A stretch of 64,000 nt of DNA, taken from positions 992,001 to 1,056,000 of the forward strand of contig JAZKJV010000679.1 in assembly GCA_037367405.1 (NCBI GenBank). Direction: 5' to 3'. Below, piece after piece: positions 22,901 through 33,545 of this stretch. Each line of letters starts with the position of its first letter. Position 1 is the first letter of the stretch. The position numbers and the translations under genes were made by a program. The stretch is from Ottelia alismoides. Taxonomy: Eukaryota > Streptophyta > Magnoliopsida > Alismatales > Hydrocharitaceae. The notes under the pieces are model-generated. The model was given only the letters and a program-made list of their open reading frames with translations, was not told where the DNA came from and did not search any database.

Positions 22901-23960
22901 ATCCCACAAAGGAGGACGCCCAAATATGAGTTACAACGTCCTTGAATCGCGGCTCCTGGATCCAACTTCTTTCGTATCTAAACAGGCCTCTCACCAAAGG
23001 CGTCTCCCCAGAGTCCCAAAGGATTGGCGAATGATCCGAAAAAGGCCTGGGCCTAGAGGTAACCGAGCAAGAGGGAAACATCTCCATGAACCTACCAGAG
23101 GCCAAAAAACGATCGATCCGAGAACGAGAGCAGCTGCTCCTCCAGGTGTAGTTGATATCTGTTGCCACCAAATTCTCCAAAGCCAATGCGTCCACAAGCC
23201 CAGCAAAACAGTAAGACCCCGGGTCCCGGCACCCCTCGCCCGGGGGCGATCCGAAGAGTGAAGCGTCACATTGAAATCTCCTCCGATGATCCAAGGGAAG
23301 CCTTCGAAAGTACTGGTCGCCGCACGCAAGTCCTCCCAGAGCTCGTTCCTTTTAACACGACAGCAAGGACCGTAAATGCAAGAGAAGGCGATCGGAGTGG
23401 TCGTCGCACCCCTCACAAGAACCACCGATAGCATATGCCTCCCCAGAAGAGAAGAAGTGAACGAAAAGGCCGCCGACTTCCACGCAATGAACAAACCCCC
23501 CGCCGCCCCAATCGCGTCCAGGGCCCTAAGATCATCCACCGCACCTGCACCAAAGGAACGCCATAAAGCATCATCAAGCCCCCTCAGCTTCGATTCCTGG
23601 ATGAAGGCAATATCGCAACCCCATTCAATAAGTCTGGACCCGAAGCCCTTTCTCTTCTCAACCTCCCCTAACCCTCTTCCAAGAGAGAACCTTCATTAAG
23701 AAAGATGGTGATGCCCCCCAGCATGCGACAGGCCAGCCGCCTCCGCCACAGCATCTCTGAAAGAAGCACAAGAATGAAGGGGCGCGAATCCCGCCCGGGA
23801 TCTGCTCCTCCGCCGATATCTTTTCCCCGACCTCTTATCCGAGCGTCTCCCCAATTCGAAGTCCTCGTCCACGTCCACAGCACCTTCCATCGAGCTTGGC
23901 AAGGCAAGGGTAGGCGAACCAACAGCAGCCGACGAAAAAGGCCCCAGAATAAGATTCCAA
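19991..23960 (-). mobile_element. L1-type LINE with near-complete ORF2
   Basis: Target duplication CGTTGYGGTTATTCTTT, 17 bp with one mismatch, at 19974-19990 and 23961-23977. The minus strand ends in an A-tail (T run at 19991-20004) after the family tail (ggtgttcacccc...cccccttttc). It includes the C-terminal end of ORF1 (basic, RSGKRYRRRSRSR, 23696-23902) and all of ORF2. It is truncated within ORF1 at 23960 and is inserted in the left LTR of the TRIM-like element. Confidence 0.93.
20157..23660 (-). pseudogene. LINE ORF2: endonuclease, RT, zf-RVT (frameshifted)
   Basis: Full domain order on the minus strand. The endonuclease starts at CDIAFIQESKL (about 23610) with catalytic GGDFN at 23284-23270 and later WRSSCSRSRIDRFL. 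A basic linker follows, then RT with PISLEETK, FRPISISN, GRQISD, RQGCP and catalytic FADDT (21656-21645 for FADD). After that come GYLGLPLVIGR-like (DYLGLPLVIGR), DHWVWRDG, and the zinc module with SNICVLYGS (one Cys replaced) and DHVLFECP, ending RFYEENM. Frames in order are 22991-23539, 22041-23294, 21752-22138, 21018-21938, 20526-20906 and 20157-20504. There are frameshifts near 23240, 22060, 21770, 20910-21020 and 20510. At about 1165 codons it is close to a normal ORF2, so the element was near full length in its enzyme gene. Confidence 0.92.
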
Positions 23961-24143
23961 CGTTGTGGTTATTCTTTCTTCTCATCTTTCCTTGATTTAT
24001 GTTTGCATCAAGTGGTATATGAATCATCCACATGATTTTGCGACCCTACAGAGCACGCAAAAAAGACCAAAGAAATAAGATTCGGATGTTGATCATTTTC
24101 TCAACATAAATTCAGATATTAAACAGCCTATCATACATGCAAC

Positions 24144-24551
24144 CAAGGTTGCAAAAGTCAGTAGTCGGTACTCGGTCGGTTGGGTCACTTACTAAGGATT
24201 AATCGGCAGCCGGATGACTAATCGGATTTAGTCGGACTTTAGTCGGCTTTGAATTTTATTATTATTTTAAATATATAACTCATTTTCATACATATATTTA
24301 CATAGATTTTGTACATTTTTATACTATCATAATAAAATAAAAAAGTAATTGAAATTTAAATAAAACACTGGGCATATTATAATAAGTTTGCTTATAAAAA
24401 AATAAAAACATACAAGAATATGGTATCTCCAAGCAAAAACTTAGTCGACTAATGTAACTAGTCGGAATTAGTCGGTACTCGGTCGGCCACCCCACTGACT
24501 AGACTAGTCGGACCTACTAATCGGATCAGTCGGGCGACTTTTACAACCTTG
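24144..24551. mobile_element. hAT-type MITE, 408 bp
   Basis: Perfect 8-bp duplication CATGCAAC (24136-24143 and 24552-24559). Terminal inverted repeats of 16 bp, CAAGGTTGCAAAAGTC at the left and GACTTTTACAACCTTG at the right, with one mismatch. Repeated GTCGG/CCGAC motifs near both ends resemble the MITE at 5320-5772. AT-rich core, no coding. It lies in the interior of the TRIM-like element. Confidence 0.92.
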
Positions 24552-24724
24552 CATGCAACCATAGTGGTTCAAAAATTCAAGGTCCGTCATTTAGATATTC
24601 GCAAGGCGTGAGCTAATGCGCTTGATACACTAGATGAAACACAAAGATTGATATAAGAACTCAATACCACCACCAATGATCAAGTAACTCATCAGAAGAT
24701 GAATTTTTCAAAGAGGGGAATTAA

Positions 24725-25151
24725 TGCGAGTGTGGATTAGGATTTGGAATAAGTTATGGTTCACCATCGAGTTGGAGTCGATCGTCGATTTTTTTCGTAA
24801 ATAAATTGAGATCCATTAAGATCTCAGTATTTTTTTTTTTGACGCTCTAAGATCTCAGTATTTATGGCAGATAATTTGGTGGAGTGTTTTTAGGAGTAAA
24901 TTCGTTTTTTAAATAAGTTATTTTATTCCTGTTTCATATTCGTAGTTCCGTCCTTCTATATATAAAGGGGTTAGCAGGACATTGTTTGTGGAGATCATAT
25001 TATATGTTAGAAATTTTTTAAGTTTTACCTCCACGATTATGTCTCTCCCCTATTTTCTGTGAGATTCTACCCTCAACCATGTTCTCTCCTCTTGTGAGAC
25101 TCACCATGGTTATCCTCTCTTCTCATTATTCCCTTATTTTTGTTTGCGTCC
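24725..25151 (+). repeat. Right LTR of the TRIM-like element
   Basis: Begins TGCGAGTGTGGATTAGG after the purine tract and ends near TTTGCGTCC. It aligns with 19624-19990 plus 23978-24010. Confidence 0.65.
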
Positions 25152-25815
25152 TGAATGAGAAGAGGAAACAACATGTGGTGACTATTGACAACACCACAGC
25201 CCTCATTCAAGGTCAAAACTAACCAAAGAGAGTCATTTACTAACTTATAAGCGCAAAAAATGTAAAATGAAATTTAACTAGATTCAGTGTAGTGTAAATT
25301 GTGTAATTGAGCATCGAATCTATGATTTAATCTAAATTTGTAAAATGTTATCTCACTAATTGCGAGCTTTGCTTTAGAGTTTAGACTTCTTTTTATAAAT
25401 GTGTCCTCTGGCATTGGGAGGCCACCCATGTATTATGCTATGGACTTGTTGGCACCAACAAGCCACATTTAACAATCACTTTCATAACTAACATGTAAAA
25501 AGCATCATTTGATCTTCAAAATCAAACTGGGAAGATCATATTATTGTTTTGAGATGGTCTTTTTGGATCGGGCATTCACATCTTCTCCTTTGGTGGGTAT
25601 TGGATTTTTTAGGTTGAGAATATGATGAGTAGATAAAAGCTGACAAAGATAAAATAGTGTTTCCATTCTCATTTTGACCACACGGGCCATTACGAATTAC
25701 TTGTGAAGAGTAAAAAAACAAAATAGGTATTGTTTTCTCCTTGCAAAAACTCAGATTCCAAAATCCAGTATAAGTTTTAAATAACTACTATGAAAAAGAA
25801 GTGATTGAAACACAC
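25152..25815. other. DDB1 intron 2, proximal part
   Basis: AT-rich intron sequence between the TRIM-like element and exon 2; nothing else recognised. Confidence 0.6.
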
Positions 25816-25864
25816 CTGCAAGCCATGTGGAGTGAGCAGGTGAATCTCGATTCGAGTACATTTC
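25816..25864 (-). CDS. DDB1: DDB1 exon 2
   Basis: 49 bp with acceptor AG (25866-25865) and donor GT (25815-25814). Joined to the last two bases of exon 1 it codes AKCTRIEIHLLTPHGLQ. That is the N-terminal strand set of DDB1 with a single likely substitution (His near the end, where many plants have Gln). Frame and phases fit exons 1 and 3 exactly. Intron 2 (25815-19282, 6.5 kb) contains the TRIM-like, LINE and MITE insertions. Confidence 0.94.
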
Positions 25865-28727
25865 CTGAAACATGACAGAATAAGCATCATTAGAAAGTCA
25901 ACAACACTGCTCCAAGCTACCAAAATGCATCACTCCCATCGGTTAAAGTATGCAACAAGGACGCCTCGACGGACCGCCACTATTTTACTATAATTTAGCA
26001 TTAATCAACTCCACAAAGTACCATACCCCCCCCCCAACACACACACACACACATTTCACTCTCAATTAACACACCATTAACTCAATCTCTGTCTACTGAG
26101 AAACAAATTTAGACTGCTGTCCTTGTGCTTTTGCAGCCATCGAATCCTCGTATGGTTTCCTTTGTTTCATGTGTGTGGGTGTGTCTAAAGAAAGGGATGT
26201 GTCAACATGAACCGGATACCCTTGCCACTGCATTCCTACCTACAATAATAATTACTACAACATCCACTATCAACACTCCACATTTCCAGATAGTCTCCCA
26301 CTTCCAACTGTGTAATTTTCCAATTACCTTCCCTTTTTTTTGTGGGGGGGGGGATCTGCTCGACACATAACCAGCAACTCGCGTCAAAATATTCAATCCG
26401 TCAGCATTACTCAATTTATCAAGCACTGTAACCTCCCTAAGCTTGTTGGATACACAGTCTTCGTCTGAATTCCGAGACCCCGGATCATGTTGTATGCTTC
26501 CACCATTGTGATTTTGCGGACACAATTTTATCCATTAATTGCCCGTTAATACATGCACTTTCACCCCCTTACAGCATCCAATCTTTCAACATTAACTCAT
26601 TGTATCTACTTCCATCATTTCACCCTATCCATTGCACAATCTTCAAGAAAAACACGCATTCTCAGATGCGTGTTTCAACTTCCATACTTACAGTCAGTAA
26701 CAACCGACGCTCTGTTTTACCATGTCGACACAAGCCCGAACACTGTCCCATAGACATCAAATCCTCCGGGATTAGTCCAATCTATCAAGTTCCATGCATC
26801 ATGTAATGTACCTCCTCCACAACCAAACTCCACATTCCCAGATACTTGGTTTCCACGTCCATCCTTGTTTTCTTACAGCCGCCATTTTTTCTTTATCTTG
26901 ACTCATCGATGTGAAATATCCGTAGTGTTCAAGAAAGCAGTCTGTGCGACCGCATATGCGTGTGCGGCCTCTTCAATGCATCGCATACACGAATCCACCT
27001 TCTATGCGCCATTTGCGCATATGCGGGCCGCATATGTGGGTTGTGCGATCACATATGCACAATATGCGCCTGTTTGGAGAGATGGTTTTCATAAATGGCT
27101 AATCGGATTTAGATCTTAAGATCCGGACATGATTGGGTTAGGGAGCCCGATAGAATTAGGCAAAACACCCAATTCGCTTCCAAAACCCCTCGATAGGGTT
27201 TAGCGAAGACCTCGAGCCCCTAATTCTCGTCTCCACCGCCTCCTCCGACCCAGCCTCTTCCAATCTCCGCTTCCACAGCCACCCCAAACCACCTCTGTCT
27301 CCGCCTCGACTGTGTGATGCTCCTCTACCTCCTCCAACCGTGCGAAGTGCCTCAGTCTCTTACGCCAACTTAGGTGTGTTTTTTTATGTTTTAAATTCCT
27401 TTTTATGTTTATTTTTTTAAGCCATTCAGTTGTTTGTTATTGTGCTGTTAATTTGATTGTTTAGGGTTTTTGATGATTTCTTGAGCCATTCAGTTGGTTG
27501 CAAAGAACACACAAAAGAACACACAGTAAGTATTTACTGCTCAATAAATATATTGACTACGACAAGAAATCTATAATCTATTGTAGTTTTTATACTTTTC
27601 TTATATTTATTGCTTAGTAAATATAATTTAGTTCCTTGTACAATTAAATTGTACATTACCAGACCTTGCCACTCGATAAAATGTTAATAGTAGGTTCTTC
27701 TTCTAGATTTGCAAGGGACCACTGAAAAAACTTCTCAAAAACCAATATCCGTCAATTTGTCAATTCCTTATGCATGTTTCTCTTTCTTACTACTTGCTTT
27801 GGATTTTTTTTCTCTTCCATGGTGTAGGCGTAGTCCTCTCTATAATGGCATGAAGAAGGCTTTCAACCAATTATGCTAATATGAAGATTTTAGTATGAAT
27901 ATGGTATTGCTAAGTTTTAAATAACTAACAGTAAATGTGGGATAATATATCTTGATGTTCATAGTGTATTTGCATCCTTGAACCATGTCTGGAAGTAGAT
28001 GGATAATGACAAGGACACTTAGGTGTATCTGGCCCATTATTTTACAAGAAAATCAGCTCAGCCATAATCACTTTTGTGTGTGTATATGTGTATATATTAT
28101 TTTAAATAGAAAAATAGGAAACCGTGTAGAACCATGGATACCCCGCATATGCTCCCCCGCATACCGCTTAGTTGTTGTTCAGTGGCCTGACCGAATGCAT
28201 AAGCATACCACTTTCCTGAACCTTGATGTTTACTTCAAGGCATCACCTACCCAATCCTCGATCAAATTCGGCATCCTCATAACCTAGTTTGGGCTTCACA
28301 AATTATAATTCGTCGCTGCCATTCATCTTATTCATGTGTCAACCACATCGACCCCTGTAATGATTACCTCTGAACCCACAACATCAAATCCATGTACATA
28401 TTTCAACTTGCATTCTCGTAACTTTGCAGCCACCATTCATTCCTCTCTTCTTCTTGTTTGGACTCTACCGTCACGCACTGACGCAATTCGTAGTGCGATC
28501 ATCAACACTTCCAGACCGTTTCAACGCATTCTATACCTCCAAAATTCTCGCTCAAATCACGTCCCTCGTTGCGCCCAACACAACACCAAATACCAACGAA
28601 ATGCAGGCCCAAGAAAAACCCTGAATCGAACAGCCGGCAGCAGAAGATTCAATGCAAGCAACCGATAACAGAAACAAAACCCTAAAAACCCTAGAATCCG
28701 ATCCGAATAGCGTGATGGGGCACTCAC
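25865..28727. other. DDB1 intron 1
   Basis: 2.86-kb intron. It contains a C10/CA microsatellite (26024-26055), a G10 run near 26344, a CATATG-rich palindromic segment (26940-27070), and a GC-richer block (27130-27350) that resembles leader or promoter DNA but holds no recognised gene. Short open frames here match nothing known. Confidence 0.6.
26024..26055. repeat. C run plus CA microsatellite
   Basis: A run of about ten C followed by (AC)n; likely length-variable. Confidence 0.8.
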
Positions 28728-28831
28728 GCGATGATGAGATTGAGCTCCTGAGGGCCGGTGAAGTTGCCGACGCAGGAGTGGGTGACGTTGGTGGGCTTGT
28801 GCGCCGTCACCACGTAGTTCCACATGCTCAT
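28728..28831 (-). CDS. DDB1: DDB1 exon 1: UV-damaged DNA-binding protein 1 N-terminus
   Basis: DDB1 is the adaptor of CUL4 ubiquitin ligases; with DDB2 and other DCAF receptors it acts in the nucleus in DNA repair, light signalling and protein turnover. This exon starts at ATG 28831 and codes [34 protein letters not shown] and part of an Ala codon. It ends at a GTGAGT donor (28727-28722). The match to plant DDB1 is residue for residue except a few changes. ATG 28831 is chosen because it aligns with the family start; a second in-frame ATG lies two codons on. The upstream minus-strand DNA (28832 to about 29000) is CT-rich like a plant leader; no TATA box is seen. Exons 1-4 give about 102 residues of a protein of about 1,090. 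The rest is off the left edge or missing. Confidence 0.94.
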
Positions 28832-31800
28832 CTCTCTCCCACTGTATCTTCCACCTCTCGCTCTCAAGCTCTACCTGAAGTCTTCGGTGCGCGGTGAAGA
28901 GGGGGGGGGTTAGTGGAGACGGGGAAGGCGGGTCGAGGGGTATTTGGCTGTGGGGAATGATGTGTAAACCGGGTAGGGTTGGGGACATTGCTTCAAATTT
29001 CAAGTTGTTGCGCTCGTTTGGTTAGCAAGTGACGCGAGTCAAACCGGCTCGAGATGGGGAGCAGGACATAGTCGGGTGTTTGGTTGGTCAGGGACTCAGG
29101 GTATGTGGGTCGTGTCGTCCATTTTCTGCAGATAAAACCCATCGAGAGGGAGTTGTTCATGTGCTAGGACTTCTGGTTAGGGCGGCTATGTCCTTTTGCA
29201 GACTTCGGTATATTTGATCTTGGCAAGACGATGGAAAGGCTAAAGCTGGAGGCGTGCCCGTGCTTGATCTCTGTTGTAACCATTTACTTCCACGCATCTC
29301 ATCTTCACCAATTCCAGAGCTCAAGGATGCAAAGGCAGGTATGGTCTTGTGAGTCAGGGGTTCCTTTTGCCTCCTCTATGCCATTAAGAGGTGGAGGGAG
29401 AACATCCAAGGTACAAGAGATATATTTACCTATAAATTGTGTCACATTAATCATCTGTTTGATCGCTCTTGTGCATGTCGAGATTTCGTATGAGCGAATG
29501 AGTTGCGGGATATTTGAAGGAGCTTGAAGCAGTTGCTTGGAAGGTATGGCATCATGTATCATGTCTTTGGTTGTATATTTCGAGTGTATAATGATGGATA
29601 GAAGATCGGTATGGTTCATGCGTTGACCATTTTTTGATAGGCTCAAAGCATAATGTTCTCCTTACAATGGCTATGGTATCCTGCATCATAGGAATCTCTT
29701 TTATGCACACAAGTTTCGGAAAGGGCTTAAGCATATTGTGACTTTTTGTGGGGGAATTGTATACGGGGTGTTTGATGTTCATATGTTTGGTTTGATAACC
29801 CTAATTTAGATGTAATAGTTTCCGTGACGGCAATCAAAGTATTTCATGCATTACTTAAGGTGATCAGTATACAAAACATACTAGTTTTTTGCCTTTTTTG
29901 TATTATGAACATATGCTTGAGAAAAGAATGCTATATTAAAGTTACTTGCCATGTGTTATCTAAACTTTGGAAAGAAATTTCAGTTAGAGAAGAAATAATA
30001 TGTCTGATGATTGCTTGGTTGATTTTGAGTACGTTTTCTTTGTCGATACTACAATAGAAGTATGTAGGTTTGGTATCTATGAACTTTGTTTGATTTTATA
30101 TGGCTGCAATATTCAGATTGAAGGCGAGTGATATGAAATTGTCCATATGGGTTGATTTTGCAGTCAAATAATACAAGAAATGAGTAGTATTTTTCATCCC
30201 ACTTGGATAAAAGATCAACCTAAGTCTCTATTTACTTGAGATGGAATCATAACTGTGTAACAATTAACCGCTCTTAGAAGTGTTCCAATTAAAATTTATT
30301 GATTTTTCTATCGCAATGGTTACAAGAAGAAGTGAGGTTGGGGTTGCATGGATTGTATTATCTTAACTTTGAAAATAGATTCCGGTTGAGGTCACATTTG
30401 CTGAATTTCCTGGATCATTAGCATGTAGCAGTTGTGGGTGATGAATCTCATATTTATCAAATCTATTCTCATTATTCAACATTCCATCTTAAATTAATTA
30501 TTTAACTTAATCGTTCATTGAATATAATTAACTTCCAACACCTTATAAATAATTAAGATTAATTGTTATAAAAAACAAAGGCTAGAATTGTTGCATACAT
30601 ATGTTTGTTGTTCTCTTTATTTTATGTATTTTATTTACATTTAAAATCCCATAAAATAGTATAATATTGTAAATAATATATTACATATGTATTCAAAAAC
30701 ACAAAAAACGAATAAAATGAGTATATCTGTATTCATAAATGTACTTACAAAAATAATAATGTATATATATGATGTGTTTTACTTTTGTATTCTATATGAA
30801 AGCTGTAGATCCTAAAAAATACACAACTTTTATATAGAATACTCTTTATTTTAATTTCTCTTGCTATTTTATTTATATTTAATATTATTTTCCATCTTAT
30901 CTTATTGCTGACTAGGCCATGTGGCCTCTTGTCAGAGAGCTACGTAACTAGCCCCTTTTGGTCAGCCATGTCGTCCATCTCTACTGTCAAATATTATGAT
31001 CAGATGACCCTCCTTTCATCAATCCCGTCTTAATCGGAAGCGTCTGATCATTAATCATATGCCTCCCATTCAATAACGCGTGCCCCTGTCTCTGTTGGCT
31101 GATCACAAAATCAGACGATCGAGGGTCATCATCAACCGCTTGTGATTGATTCCCCAAGAGTCACGGCCCTTCATCGGAGCAGTTTTCACCCGATTTCTCT
31201 GGCCATCCCATGTGACCTCTTCCCCTCTCTTTGATCCCAGTATGTAGCCCTTGTATCCCTCTTCCAAGTTAACTGCTCCTTCGTCGACCTCTGCCTTACG
31301 TGCATCACTTATCGGTGGTTGAGACCATCGTGTTCAACTGCTTGCTCCTTCACAAAATCACCGGGGATGCCCACACTTCGCCCGATCCGCATGTACAAGA
31401 GTCTTCTCCCAGTCTTCTCCTTCCATTATGTGACAGAGAGTAGACGAGAGATCAAGCAATAATCGAGCATAGACTCCGGCAAGATCCATGGTGCCCAACC
31501 ATGTTGCATCACTACACCTTGTTGCTCGAGTTTCAAGCCTCAATCAAGCTTTTTAAGCAAATACCTTGAAGCCCTAGGCTTTGACACCATGCTCCCAATT
31601 GCCTCCATTTCTTCTATGTTCATCTTCTCCATTTTCATGTAATCTCATTATGCCTCCCCTTTTTTATTTCTTTTGTTTAATCACACTCACACACACGCTT
31701 GGACATATCTGAAGATCTTCTCACCTTCGCCACATCTTCTCCATCTTTGCGCATATGTCGATTCCACCTTCTTCTTCCTTAAGATCCCTCCCCATGCCAG

Positions 31801-33545
31801 TCAAGTTCTTCTTCCCACAAAGAAGAAGGACCCAAAAGAGTTCCACCTTCCCCGTTTGATACAAGCCTCAATTCCACTCCAGACATCTCATCCTTGCTTT
31901 GGCTAGTCCTTAATCCCTACATGTACATAAAGGCCTCACTGATCGAAGGATTGTACCCTGCTCTGGTTTCGAGCTTCGCCCCCGGCATAGCTCCATTAGT
32001 ACGTTGATCTAGACACTCTCACTCCATCCACACCCCTTCTCCAACTATGCTCGACCTTCCTCGAGGTTCTCTAACCAGCAGTAAAGGAGTAGGATCGAGG
32101 ATGAGATTCGTGTGCTTCGGTAGAGCACCGCTAGTACACCTTCGCGTAAGGCAGGGCAAAGGAGGATAACAAGCGTAGTTGCCATTGGATCTAACCATCT
32201 TGGGTTGATCCTACGACTAGCAGCTGCCCCCGAGCCACCTATCCAGTCTTCCGGGCCTCAGTGGGCATGAGCCTCTTCCGAAGCATCTGCTGCAACCACG
32301 TGGCCCAAACTACTTGGCGAACCTAACCTCTAGACAAAGCCAACCTCATGCACCCTAGCATGTGTCGTCTAAGAATTTTGCACCCAGGCCCCGTTGAATT
32401 TGCCTATTGGTTGAAAATCCCTCGCCTGCCTAAAATTTGCATATAAGGCCCTTGCAGGTTTTGTTTATTTCATTTTGATTCATTTTGAACTTTAGTACTA
32501 TTTTAATGATTGTTATATATGTTTTCTTTGCAAATATGCCCATGGAATGAATGATTAATATCTTGTGCGTCCTAATCCAATTCATGTGATTTTGATCTTG
32601 ATTAAAAGATCTATTAATTATCTTCGACATGGTATAATTTATTCTCTGATGTGATATGTAGAGATTAATTTAAAAAATAGAGAATCGTGTTGTTTGTTTC
32701 GCATTGATTAATTGCAATTAGTTTATCTTAACTCCATTTTTGGAGCAATTCAAGAGATCCTGGTTTGTTTATCAAATGTAGAATTTAATTAGATAATTAA
32801 TGTATCGCTCTATATTTAAATGCTTTGATTAATTGTTGAATGAAAACTAATTGAATCATGTGTCTCCTTAATTAAGTTCATCGAATAAAACTTTAGAATT
32901 GTAATGTTTGGAGCTTTAAATTGGACGAAGTATTTATTATTTAAACTATAATGCTTGTGGGTTAATTCATGAGATATTTTTGTTTCATTTGTATTGTGTG
33001 TTTTGTAAATGGCATTCCATATTCTACATTTTGTATCATCTTGTTTTGATTTACATATTAAAACCATTAAAAAATGCATGCATGTGTAATTATGTGTTGT
33101 CTCTTTTGACCTAGTAAGCCTAGTTAATAAGCCTAATTGCTCGGGTCCATGAGTTCGACCTTCTACTTATCCATGATATAAATGTAAGCCTTGGTCTTTT
33201 AACCGAGACACCAATAACGAGGTACCATGGATCCATTGATCGATCATACTACAATCTGATATATTTAATACAACAATTCAACGGATGATCATTAGGCTTT
33301 TTTAATATTCCTTCAGCTATACTCTCGAGGGTCCTAAGAAATAAATAATGCGTTGCCTTTAATCGTTTAAAAAGAATCATACATTAAAATGAGACACCCC
33401 GACCCTCTTTGTGAAATGATGTGGTGTCATCTGTTCGGAGTGCATCCATTCATTAGCTGACATGCGTGTTTCAATTAAGATGTGTATTTTAATTACTTCC
33501 CTTCCCTAGACCGGTAGCAAGATACATCCTGTATGCGGTCCCATA
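28832..33545. other. Intergenic region upstream of DDB1
   Basis: Includes the presumed DDB1 leader and promoter (28832 to about 29100). Beyond that the sequence alternates between AT-rich DNA (30480-30900, 32440-33080) and more mixed DNA (30900-32400). Only short open frames occur and none was recognised. A motif near 30342 (ttgcatggattgtattatcttaa) recurs at about 36390. Some of this may be decayed LTR element sequence, but no ends were found. Confidence 0.4.

Larger units (their letters stand above)
19624..25151 (+). mobile_element. Miniature LTR element (TRIM-like) with nested LINE and MITE
   Basis: Two related segments of about 400 bp, 19624-24010 (minus the LINE) and 24725-25151, align over their whole length; shared blocks include ATAAATTGAGATC, GGACATTGTTTRTGGAGAT, TTTTACCTCCA and TGTTTGC. 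Both begin TGC and end in a GCATCA/GCGTCC block. After the left copy comes AGTGGTATATGAATCA, a degraded tRNA-Met primer site; before the right copy comes AAAGAGGGGAATTAA, a purine tract. With the LINE and MITE removed the interior is only about 300 bp, the size of a TRIM. Target duplication is unclear. All of it lies in DDB1 intron 2. Confidence 0.7.

Noticed and set aside
22041..23699. Plus-strand frames of 79-118 aa opposite the LINE
   Set aside because: Antisense shadows of the LINE ORF2, whose domains are clear on the minus strand.
26640..26680. ACACGCAT/ATGCGTGT inverted repeat
   Set aside because: Short hairpin without an element end, T-run or neighbouring gene; left as unremarkable.
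29231..29527. 98-aa frame upstream of DDB1
   Set aside because: No recognisable features; could be chance. A divergent gene cannot be supported.
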